Source: Clostridia bacterium
GTDB lineage: Bacteria; Bacillota; Clostridia; Christensenellales; Borkfalkiaceae
Direction of reading: 5' to 3'
Assembly (NCBI GenBank): GCA_900767885.1
Contig: CAAGAU010000047.1
Coordinates: forward strand, 1-10,065
Length of the DNA stretch: 10,065 bases
The notes under the pieces were generated by a model. It was not told the origin of the DNA. It saw only the letters and a list, made by a program, of their open reading frames with translations, and ran no database searches. Positions 1-5,676 of the stretch are shown here, one piece after another; position 1 is the stretch's first letter, and each line of letters opens with the position of its first letter. Both the position numbers and the translations under genes were made by a program.

Positions 1-2
1 AA

Positions 3-227
3 GAAGACGACGATAAAATTCTCGATTTTATGATGTTTATTTACAAGTATAACAGTTTTGAAGAACTTACGCCCGAAATACTGCGCGCGTTCATCGAAAA
101 GGTCGTTGTTCACGAAAGAACGAAAGTCGACGGACATTACAGACAAACGGTAGAGATCTTCTATAATTTCGTCGGAGCAATCGACCGACCGATATGGGGC
201 GACGAACTCACCGACGAAGACGATTGA
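3..227 (+). CDS. Serine site-specific recombinase, C-terminal fragment (5' end outside window)
   Basis: The reading frame is open from the window edge (first full codon at 3) and stops with TGA at 225-227, so only about the last 74 residues are visible. The segment ELTPEILRAFIEKVVVHE followed by RQTVEIFYNF matches the pattern at the C-terminal end of many Bacillota large serine recombinases (the DUF4368-type tail: a 'LT...L..FI.KI.VHE' helix, then a beta-strand with aromatic residues). The resolvase catalytic domain, with its active-site serine, and the zinc-ribbon recombinase domain would lie upstream and cannot be seen. The protein ends in an acidic tail (DELTDEDD). Such enzymes integrate and excise mobile elements, so the left edge may be the end of an integrated element; this is inference. 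An internal ATG at 30 has no convincing ribosome binding site and is not a start. The family call is fairly safe; exact substrate or element type is unknown. Confidence 0.8.
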   Translation, partial: EDDDKILDFMMFIYKYNSFEELTPEILRAFIEKVVVHERTKVDGHYRQTVEIFYNFVGAIDRPIWGDELTDEDD

Positions 228-242
228 AACCGACAAACAGCA

Positions 243-271
243 AGAGAAAAGGCGTGGCATCACGCCACGCC
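243..271 (-). terminator. Rho-independent terminator of leuS
   Basis: A perfect 8-bp GC-rich stem, 251-258 (GGCGTGGC) with 264-271 (GCCACGCC), closes a 5-base loop. Read on the minus strand it is followed by TTTTCTCT (243-250), which gives the U-run. It sits about 70 bases after the leuS stop. On the plus strand no T-run follows the stem, so it is not an obvious terminator for the converging recombinase gene. Confidence 0.85.
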
Positions 272-342
272 TGACTCCGAACACTCTACACTTACCGAAA
301 AATCCCTACGGAAAGACCGGTTAAATCCGACTTCTTCTTAAA

Positions 343-2772
343 TTATCTGACTATTAAGTTTATAAGTCTGCCTTTTACGAAGATGACTTTAACTACCTGT
401 TTATCGGTAAGTTGCCTTGCGATAGCCTCGTCGGCAAGCGCGATAGCCTTAACTTCTTCTTCGGTCGCCTCGGCAGGTACGAAAATTTTGGATTTTACCT
501 TGCTGTTCAATTGTACGGCAAGTTCTACTTCGTCTTTTATAAGCGCGTTTTCGTCGGCTACGGGGTAGTCGGTCAGAAATACCGATTTTCTGTAACCGCG
601 CATAGACCATAATTCTTCGGCAAAGTGCGGAGCGCACGGCGCAAGCAACAATATTAAAGTGTCTGCTACTTTGCCGAGTATCGCGCCCGACGCGTCGGGT
701 AAAGCGTCGTACTTATTGAGCGCGTTCACAAGTTCCATAAGCCTTGCCACGGCAGTATTGAACGAAAAAGCGTTCATATCTCTGTCCACGTTTTTAATCG
801 CGTAAGCCTCGGCGTATAAAAGTTCCTTATCGTCGTGAGTAAGCGCGGCGTGTCTGGTTTGTTTTACTTCGTTTGCGCGGTTTACAAGCCTTTCTATACG
901 GTCGAAGAATTTGGCTATCGACTTAATTCCGTTATCGTCCCACGGACCGCCCTCGGTATAATTGAAACCGAACATAAGGTAGGTGCGGAATACGTCCGAC
1001 CCGTAAGTGTCTATATAAGTGTCGGGCGAAACTACGTTGCCGCGGGTTTTGCTCATTCTGTACCCGTCGGGACCTAAAATTATGCCCTGGTGGGTGAGCG
1101 ATTTAAACGGCTCGTCAAAGTTAAGATAACCCATATCGCGCAAAGCCTTGGTTATAAAGCGCGCGTACAAAAGATGCATACAAGCGTGTTCGGGTCCGCC
1201 CACGTACTTGTCCACGGGCAACATTTTGTTTATTATTTCTGGGTCGAAAGGCGCGTTTGCGTTCTTGCTGTCGGGGTAGCGCAGGTAATACCAACTCGAA
1301 CAGACGAAAGTGTCCAGCGTATCGGGGTCGCGTTTTGCGTCGCCGCCGCATACGGGGCATTTTACGTTCATAAATTCGTCGCACTTGGCAAGCGGAGATT
1401 TGCCGTCGGGGCGGAATTCCACGTTTTTGGGCAGTTCCACGGGCAAATCTTTATACGGCACGGGTACCGCGCCGCACTTGGGGCAGTGTATAACGGGAAT
1501 GGGCGCGCCCCAGTATCTCTGACGGGATACCAGCCAGTCGCGCAACCTGTAATTTATTTTGTGCTGACCTTTTTCTTCCGACGCAAGACGGTTTATAATG
1601 GCTTTTCTCGCCTCTTCCGAGGTAAGTCCGTCGTATTCGAGGCTGTTTATAAGCATGCCGTCCTCGGTGTAGGGCAGAGTGTCGTCGCCCGAGGGGTTTC
1701 TTATTACCACGTTTATCGGCAAATCGTATTTCTGCGCGAAAGCGTAGTCGCGCGAATCGTGCGCGGGTACGCCCATTACCGCGCCCGTGCCGTAGGATAA
1801 AAGCACGTAATCCGCGGCAAAGACGGGTACTTTTTTGCCGTTTACGGGGTTAATCGCATACGCGCCGATAAACACGCCCGTTTTTTCGTGAGCGGTGGAT
1901 AATCGCTCTATTTCGTCCTGTTTGGCGGTATTTTCAATATACTTTTCAACTGCGGCGCGGCAGTCGTCGGTTACGAGTTTTTTAACGAGCGGATGTTCGG
2001 GCGCGAGCGCGACGAACGATACGCCGAAAAGCGTGTCCGCACGGGTGGTGAACACTTTAAACTCGTCGCCGCTTTCGGTTTTGAAAAGAATTTCGCCGCC
2101 GAGCGACTTGCCTATCCAGTTCTTTTGCATAAGTTTGGTCTTTTCGGGCCAGTCGAGTTCGTCGAGTTTGTCTAAAAGTTCCTCGGCGTAGTCGGTGATC
2201 TTAAAAAACCATTGCGTAAGGTCGCGCTTTATAACCTCGCTGTGGCAACGCTCGCATTTGCCGCCTTCGACCTGTTCGTTGGCAAGCACGGTGTTGCAAC
2301 TCGGACACCAGTTTACGGGCGCTTCCTTGCGGTAAGCCAGACCTTTTTCGTAAAGTTTTAAAAACAGCCATTGCGTCCACTTGTAGTAGTCGGGCATACA
2401 GGTTTTTATTTCGGCGTTCCAGTCGAACATCGCGCCCATTGCCTTTAACTGTTTTTCCATCGTTTCTATGTTCGCGAGGGTAGAGGTTTCGGGATGAACG
2501 CCCGTTTTAATGGCGTAGTTTTCCGCAGGCAGACCGAATGCGTCAAAGCCCATCGGCTCGAATACTTCGTATCCTTTCATTTTTTTATAGCGCGCGAAAC
2601 TGTCGGTTAAACCGTAATTGTACCAGTGTCCCAAGTGAAGTTTCGAGGCGGACGGGTAAGAAAACATCTCTAAACAATAAAACTTTTTGTCGATATTCTT
2701 TTTGTTGAAGGAATAGAGTTTATCCTTTTCCCATTTCTGTTGCCATTTAGCCTCGACGGATTTCATATCCAT
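343..2772 (-). CDS. leuS: Leucine--tRNA ligase (LeuRS)
   Basis: This cytoplasmic class I synthetase charges tRNA-Leu with leucine. The 809 residues are normal length for bacterial LeuRS. Landmarks in order: HIGH motif HLGH at 46-49 within FSYPSASKLHLGHW; a zinc-binding pair C156/C159 and C173/C176; the CP1 editing domain (about 210-420) with TTRADTLFG at 242-250 and GTGAVMGVPAHD at 328-339, whose threonine T247 and aspartate D339 match known editing residues; a second cysteine cluster C430/C433 and C472/C475; the conserved DTFVCSSWYYLRY segment; the KMSKS loop as RMSKT at 572-576; then the anticodon-binding and C-terminal domains to 809. The start at 2772 is chosen because GGAGGTG lies 8 bases upstream; a second ATG two codons in is less well placed. 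The gene is transcribed alone, with its own promoter and terminator. The KMSKS variant (Thr for the last Ser) is conservative. No frameshift or truncation is seen. Confidence 0.98.
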   Translation of the reverse strand: MDMKSVEAKWQQKWEKDKLYSFNKKNIDKKFYCLEMFSYPSASKLHLGHWYNYGLTDSFARYKKMKGYEVFEPMGFDAFGLPAENYAIKTGVHPETSTLANIETMEKQLKAMGAMFDWNAEIKTCMPDYYKWTQWLFLKLYEKGLAYRKEAPVNWCPSCNTVLANEQVEGGKCERCHSEVIKRDLTQWFFKITDYAEELLDKLDELDWPEKTKLMQKNWIGKSLGGEILFKTESGDEFKVFTTRADTLFGVSFVALAPEHPLVKKLVTDDCRAAVEKYIENTAKQDEIERLSTAHEKTGVFIGAYAINPVNGKKVPVFAADYVLLSYGTGAVMGVPAHDSRDYAFAQKYDLPINVVIRNPSGDDTLPYTEDGMLINSLEYDGLTSEEARKAIINRLASEEKGQHKINYRLRDWLVSRQRYWGAPIPVIHCPKCGAVPVPYKDLPVELPKNVEFRPDGKSPLAKCDEFMNVKCPVCGGDAKRDPDTLDTFVCSSWYYLRYPDSKNANAPFDPEIINKMLPVDKYVGGPEHACMHLLYARFITKALRDMGYLNFDEPFKSLTHQGIILGPDGYRMSKTRGNVVSPDTYIDTYGSDVFRTYLMFGFNYTEGGPWDDNGIKSIAKFFDRIERLVNRANEVKQTRHAALTHDDKELLYAEAYAIKNVDRDMNAFSFNTAVARLMELVNALNKYDALPDASGAILGKVADTLILLLAPCAPHFAEELWSMRGYRKSVFLTDYPVADENALIKDEVELAVQLNSKVKSKIFVPAEATEEEVKAIALADEAIARQLTDKQVVKVIFVKGRLINLIVR

Positions 2773-2780
2773 ATAGCGAG

Positions 2781-2828
2781 CACCTCCGTAATCACGTTTA
2801 TTTTACCACAATTGAAAAAATTTTTCCA
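2781..2828 (-). promoter_or_regulatory. leuS promoter and ribosome binding site
   Basis: Reading the minus strand, a -10 TAAAAT occupies 2800-2805, preceded by a 17-base spacer and a weak -35 TGGAAA at 2823-2828 (4 of 6 consensus). The predicted start is near 2793, giving a leader of only about 20 bases. GGAGGTG at 2781-2787 is a strong Shine-Dalgarno 8 bases before the ATG. There is no room for a T-box leader. The -35 call is uncertain; the ribosome binding site is clear. Confidence 0.55.
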
Positions 2829-2877
2829 CTAAATAAGCGGGGTAAACGACAAAGCAAATATTTTTTTTGCAAATTGC

Positions 2878-2917
2878 TTGATTTTTTTCGCGTCAGGTTG
2901 TATACTTTCGTCGGAGG
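2878..2917 (+). promoter_or_regulatory. Promoter and ribosome binding site of the ABC transporter-bioY operon
   Basis: TTGATT (2878-2883), a 17-base spacer and TATACT (2901-2906) form a good sigma-70/A-type promoter. GGAGG at 2913-2917 lies 5 bases before the ATG at 2923. The expected transcript start, near 2912-2914, falls at the ribosome binding site, so the leader would be only about 10 bases. No room remains for a riboswitch or attenuator. Confidence 0.7.
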
Positions 2918-2922
2918 CTTAA

Positions 2923-3813
2923 ATGGAATACGTATTAAGAACGAAAAGTCTTACTAAAAAGTTCGGCTCTAAAATAGCCGTAAACGCCGTGGATATGAAC
3001 GTCGCAAAGGGCGACATCTACGGTTTTATAGGCAGAAACGGCGCGGGAAAAACCACGGCGATGAAACTTATTTTGGGGCTTCTGAACGCTACGGAAGGCG
3101 AAATAGAACTTTTCGGCGGAGAGCCGCTCGAAAAAGCGCGCGGACGGATAGGTTCGCTTATAGAGGCCCCGGGAATTTACAAAAACTGCACCGCTTACGA
3201 AAATATGAAGAGATTTTCGATTATTTACGGCGGTACGGACGAGGATATCGCGCAACTGCTTAAACTTGTCGGGCTTGAAAACACGGGCAATAAAAAAGCG
3301 GGCAGGTTTTCGCTGGGAATGAAGCAACGCCTCGGTATGGCAATCGCAATGCTGGGCAATCCCGAATTTCTTATTTTAGACGAGCCTATAAACGGACTCG
3401 ACCCCGAGGGGATAAAGGATATAAGAAACACCGTGCTTAATTTAAACCGCGAAAAAGGCGTTACGTTTTTAATTTCGAGCCACCTTCTGGACGAACTTGC
3501 AAAAATCGTTACGCGCTACGGCATAATAAATAACGGCGTACTGACGGAGGAAATTTCCGCCGAAGATCTTAACGCCATGTGCGAAAGCGGATTAAAAGTG
3601 CGCGTTGACGACGTCGGAAAGGCGATAACCGCCTTATTGCCGCTTATTCCGCAAGAAGAAATCCGCGTTTCGGACGGCGAACTCGTATTGCCGATAGACG
3701 TTGACGCGGCAGGCGTAAACGAGTTGCTCGTAAAAGGCGGCGTGCGCGTGAGCGAACTCGGCGCGATGCGCGGCGATATGGAAGAATACTTTATAGCGAG
3801 GCTTGGAAAATGA
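2923..3813 (+). CDS. ABC transporter ATP-binding protein, BcrA/lantibiotic-immunity type
   Basis: This is the cytoplasmic ATPase that powers the permease encoded next to it. The 296 residues hold one nucleotide-binding domain: Walker A GRNGAGKTT at 37-45, signature FSLGMKQRL at 129-137, Walker B FLILDEP at 149-155, D-loop NGLDP at 157-161 and switch histidine H187 in SSHLLDEL. Where most ABC ATPases have the Q-loop glutamine, the sequence reads IEAPGIYKN with glutamate E81. That glutamate 'E-loop' is a known mark of the BcrA and LanF-type (bacitracin resistance, lantibiotic self-immunity) branch. The C-terminal ~90 residues are a poorly conserved accessory region, usual for the branch. It overlaps the permease start by ATGA, so the two are probably translationally coupled. 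No two-component regulator or peptide biosynthesis gene is adjacent, so the exported substrate is unknown; antimicrobial peptide efflux is the family-based guess. Confidence 0.93.
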   Translation: MEYVLRTKSLTKKFGSKIAVNAVDMNVAKGDIYGFIGRNGAGKTTAMKLILGLLNATEGEIELFGGEPLEKARGRIGSLIEAPGIYKNCTAYENMKRFSIIYGGTDEDIAQLLKLVGLENTGNKKAGRFSLGMKQRLGMAIAMLGNPEFLILDEPINGLDPEGIKDIRNTVLNLNREKGVTFLISSHLLDELAKIVTRYGIINNGVLTEEISAEDLNAMCESGLKVRVDDVGKAITALLPLIPQEEIRVSDGELVLPIDVDAAGVNELLVKGGVRVSELGAMRGDMEEYFIARLGK

Positions 3814-4595
3814 GTTTCGGCAAATTATTGAAATTTGAATTCAGAAGACTGCTTAACTTAAAGATAGTCTACGTTATGTTCGGCGTGTCGTTACTTTCGT
3901 TGTTCCTTGCGTGGCGGACGGCTTGCAGTATCGGCGACTATTCGCATACGAAATACGTTCTTTCGGAGTTTGTTTCGGCAGCAGTCAATAGTTCGTTTTT
4001 ATCGTTGCTGGCGGCGTTGTTTATTACGGTATACAATTGTCAGGACACAACCGAAGATACCCTTAAAACCATACGGGCAAAGGGTTATTCGTCGGGCAAA
4101 ATTTACTTTGCGCAACTCGCGGTAACTTACGCGGTCGTACTCGCGTATTTTATTTTCGTGGTCGGGATTTCCGCTCTTTTAGGGTTGGCGGGCGGCTTTG
4201 AAAAAGGCGTAAAGACGGGCGAACTTTTCCGCTCGCTCGCGTTACAACTGTATTGCGTTTTCGCTCTTACCGCTTTTTATACGTTTTTTGCCACTCTCGT
4301 CAAAAAAACCGGCGGAGCGATAGCGGTAAACATCGTTTTTTACGCTATGGGTGCGGTGGCGTTTCTGCTTTTGGATATAATCGTTTTGAAAATAGCGACC
4401 GATTGGTTCGGAATCGAGAGCAAAAACGTAACTTTCAAATTCATCAACTACTGGATTTTGCAGATTTTAAGCGACGCAACCGCATTTACGTTCAGCGGTG
4501 CCGAAATCACAAGAATAATCGTCGGAGCGTCGATATATTTCGCGGCTTGCGTTGGCGGCGGCTACGCTTTGACGGCTAAAAGGGAAGTTAAATAA
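3810..4595 (+). CDS. ABC-2 type membrane permease (BcrB-like)
   Basis: This is the integral-membrane partner of the preceding ATPase. The 261 residues show about six hydrophobic segments, roughly 19-35, 58-76, 102-128, 142-164, 170-194 and 234-254. A short basic N-terminus (KLLKFEFRRLLNLK) comes first. The loop after the second segment reads DTTEDTLKTIRAKGYSSGKIYFAQL, the 'E..TIR....S...IY..K/QL' pattern of ABC-2 permeases working with BcrA-type ATPases. The start overlaps the ATPase stop in an ATGA, and the stop shares one base with the bioY start. Sequence is poorly conserved in this family, so the call rests on topology, that loop and the gene pair. Substrate is not readable from the sequence. 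Confidence 0.85.
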   Translation: MSFGKLLKFEFRRLLNLKIVYVMFGVSLLSLFLAWRTACSIGDYSHTKYVLSEFVSAAVNSSFLSLLAALFITVYNCQDTTEDTLKTIRAKGYSSGKIYFAQLAVTYAVVLAYFIFVVGISALLGLAGGFEKGVKTGELFRSLALQLYCVFALTAFYTFFATLVKKTGGAIAVNIVFYAMGAVAFLLLDIIVLKIATDWFGIESKNVTFKFINYWILQILSDATAFTFSGAEITRIIVGASIYFAACVGGGYALTAKREVK

Positions 4596-5125
4596 TGAAA
4601 ACTAAAGATTTAACAAAAATTGCTTTATTCGTTGCGGTTTTAACCGTAAGCGCGTACATAACCGTGCCTTTCGTAATACCGTTTACCATGCAGACTTTCG
4701 CAGTCTTTCTGGCGTGCTTTATGCTCGGCGGAGTAAAGGCGTTCATCGCGATACTCGTCTACGTGTTGCTCGGCGCGATAGGCTTGCCCGTATTTTCGGG
4801 GTTTAAGGGCGGCGCGGGCGCGCTGCTCGGTCCTACGGGCGGCTATATAGTCGGCTTTTTGTTCTCCGCGCTCGTATACGGCGCGATAACTACCGTTTTC
4901 GGCGAAAAATTCGTCGTAAAAATCATTGCGGCGGTTACGGGTCTTGCGCTTTTGTATGCGTTCGGTTCGCTTTGGTTCGCGTTCGGATATTCCGCGGGCG
5001 GAGCGGGCAGTTTAGGCGTTATTCTGCTTAAATGCGTAGTGCCGTATATCGTGCCGGATCTGGTTAAAATTTTCGCCGCAGCGATAGTCGCCGAGCGGCT
5101 CGGTAAAGTGGTAACCCACGCTTAA
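4595..5125 (+). CDS. bioY: BioY: biotin-specific S component of an ECF transporter
   Basis: BioY is the membrane protein that binds biotin for uptake. The 176 residues carry the family hallmarks: PFTMQTFAV at 29-37 after the first helix; GLPVFSGFKGG at 63-73 followed by GPTGGY at 79-84; an FGSLWF segment near 123-128; and the C-terminal PYIVPDLVKIFAAA at 150-163, with the conserved D155 and K158. About six membrane helices fill the whole length, typical for the family. The ATG shares a base with the permease stop (TAATG), and AGGGA at 4581-4585 can serve as the ribosome binding site. No EcfA ATPase or EcfT gene is adjacent. In Bacillota these are usually a shared module elsewhere, so this is expected to be a group II ECF S component, although BioY alone can transport in some cases. 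No recognisable BirA operator was seen upstream of the operon. Placement after an ABC-2 exporter is unusual. Confidence 0.95.
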   Translation: MKTKDLTKIALFVAVLTVSAYITVPFVIPFTMQTFAVFLACFMLGGVKAFIAILVYVLLGAIGLPVFSGFKGGAGALLGPTGGYIVGFLFSALVYGAITTVFGEKFVVKIIAAVTGLALLYAFGSLWFAFGYSAGGAGSLGVILLKCVVPYIVPDLVKIFAAAIVAERLGKVVTHA

Positions 5126-5135
5126 ATTTACCCAT

Positions 5136-5192
5136 TGTCTTTGCGAGGGGTGTAGCGACCGCGGCAATCCCCCAAGCCAAGTACGTCATATT
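5136..5192. repeat. Dispersed intergenic repeat, unit A, copy 1
   Basis: This copy begins TGTCTTTGCGAGG. From 5152 to 5192 it is identical over 41 bases to the second copy at 5310-5350. The core GTAGCGACCGCGGCAATCC belongs to a widespread type of bacterial intergenic repeat that annotators often mistranslate as short ORFs. Its end runs into palindromic unit B. It has no coding capacity of its own. Confidence 0.85.
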
Positions 5193-5281
5193 GAGCGTTA
5201 GCGAAATATCCCACCGAAAAAGCGAGCGGTGTATATGCTGCCTGCTTACTCGGTGGGATTCTTCACTGCGTTCAGAATGAC
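5185..5281. repeat. Long imperfect palindromic intergenic repeat, unit B
   Basis: The ends are inverted copies (GTCAT at 5185-5189, ATGAC at 5277-5281). A perfect 10-bp inner stem joins 5208-5217 (ATCCCACCGA) and 5240-5249 (TCGGTGGGAT). The arms between are imperfectly complementary (GAGCGTTAGCGAA against TTCACTGCGTTC). In the other reading direction it gives the familiar VILNAVKNP-type pseudo-peptide seen in many genomes. A degenerate relative lies after hydA at 9863-9950. It is MITE- or REP-like in form, but no transposase is nearby. Confidence 0.8.
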
Positions 5282-5292
5282 ATAAAAAAGTG

Positions 5293-5350
5293 TGTCATTG
5301 CGAGGAAGCGTAGCGACCGCGGCAATCCCCCAAGCCAAGTACGTCATATT
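5293..5350. repeat. Dispersed intergenic repeat, unit A, copy 2
   Basis: This is the second copy of unit A, with TGTCATTGCGAGGAAGC in place of the altered left end of copy 1, and 41 identical bases to the right. The two copies lie in direct orientation and bracket unit B. Copy 2 runs straight into a 14-bp inverted repeat that forms a terminator-like hairpin. Confidence 0.85.
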
Positions 5351-5380
5351 TCGCTTGCGCTCAATATGACGTACTTTTTT
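5337..5380 (+). terminator. Repeat-derived hairpin, likely terminator of the ABC transporter-bioY operon
   Basis: A perfect 14-bp stem joins AAGTACGTCATATT (5337-5350) and AATATGACGTACTT (5363-5376) around a 12-base loop. A run of six T (5375-5380) overlaps the stem end. The left arm is the end of repeat unit A and the loop contains the unit-B-like TCGCTTGCGCTC, so the terminator appears to be built from repeat sequence. It lies about 210 bases after the bioY stop. Confidence 0.65.
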
Positions 5381-5469
5381 ATCCCCTATCGGCAAGGGGT
5401 AGTAAGGCGACGATATAGCGTTTAAAAGCACTTAAAAAGATAGATATTATCGATAAAAATTATCGTTAC

Positions 5470-5508
5470 GGCCGCCGCGGGCGAATATTTCGTCCGCGGC
5501 GGTTTTTT
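5470..5508 (+). terminator. Strong Rho-independent terminator
   Basis: The 9-bp GC stem CCGCCGCGG (5472-5480) pairs with CCGCGGCGG (5494-5502). It continues inward through a G-U pair and four more pairs to a TAT loop, giving about 14 bp. A T-run (5503-5508) follows on the plus strand. It insulates the hydrogenase promoters just downstream from readthrough from bioY. No gene lies between it and the previous terminator. Confidence 0.85.
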
Positions 5509-5552
5509 AACCGAAAAAGCCAAAAATTTCCTTAAATATTTTGCGCAAGCCG

Positions 5553-5581
5553 TTGACACTTATTTGCAAATGAGTTATAAT
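5553..5581 (+). promoter_or_regulatory. Hydrogenase operon promoter P1 (perfect consensus)
   Basis: TTGACA at 5553-5558 and TATAAT at 5576-5581 are separated by exactly 17 bases, an exact consensus sigma-70/A promoter. The predicted transcript start is near 5588, giving a leader of about 89 bases to the hydC ATG. No other gene lies between it and hydC. Confidence 0.88.
5559..5574. promoter_or_regulatory. Palindrome filling the P1 spacer, candidate operator
   Basis: The 10-base perfect palindrome ATTTGCAAAT (5562-5571) extends to a 16-base dyad, CTTATTTG/CAAATGAG, with one mismatched pair. It lies wholly between the -35 and -10 of P1, where a bound repressor would block polymerase. It does not match the Rex or FNR/CRP consensus. 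Operator function is inferred from position and symmetry only. Confidence 0.4.
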
Positions 5582-5592
5582 TATATGGATGT

Positions 5593-5621
5593 TTGATTGC
5601 CTTATGCGTTTTTGATATAAT
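5593..5621 (+). promoter_or_regulatory. Hydrogenase operon promoter P2 (extended -10)
   Basis: TTGATT (5593-5598), 17 bases, then TATAAT (5616-5621). TGA at 5613-5615 supplies the extended -10 TGn. It lies 40 bases downstream of P1; the predicted start is near 5628. P2 would still fire if P1 were blocked at its spacer. Confidence 0.7.
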
Positions 5622-5676
5622 GCAGAAAACATAAAAAAGGTAAAGGGTAAAACATATATTTTCAAGGAGGGCTCTT

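Noticed and set aside
228..342. Small gene or RNA between the recombinase and leuS
   Set aside because: Apart from the leuS terminator there is no ORF, promoter or stable structure in these 115 bases.
1090..1800. A 236-codon plus-strand ORF inside leuS, and other long antisense frames in leuS, hydB and hydA
   Set aside because: They are shadow frames produced by the codon bias of clearly conserved genes on the opposite strand; their translations show no family motif.
2852..2879. Inverted repeat AAGCAAAT ... AATTGCTT upstream of the ABC operon
   Set aside because: Only 7 of 8 bases pair, in a very AT-rich tract; too weak to call an operator or terminator without comparison to relatives.
5136..5380. 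CRISPR array
   Set aside because: There are only two direct copies of unit A, with no regular short repeat-spacer pattern and no cas genes; the structure is a composite of dispersed repeats.
5246..5431. A 61-codon minus-strand ORF ending in NAVKNPTE
   Set aside because: It is the well-known false translation of intergenic repeat DNA; it spans units A and B, has no ribosome binding site, and runs through two hairpins.
5553..5640. Rex or FNR-type redox operator at the hydrogenase promoter
   Set aside because: No TTGTTAA-N-TTAACAA or TTGAT-N4-ATCAA arrangement is present; single TTGAT strings belong to the -35 and extended -10 of P2.
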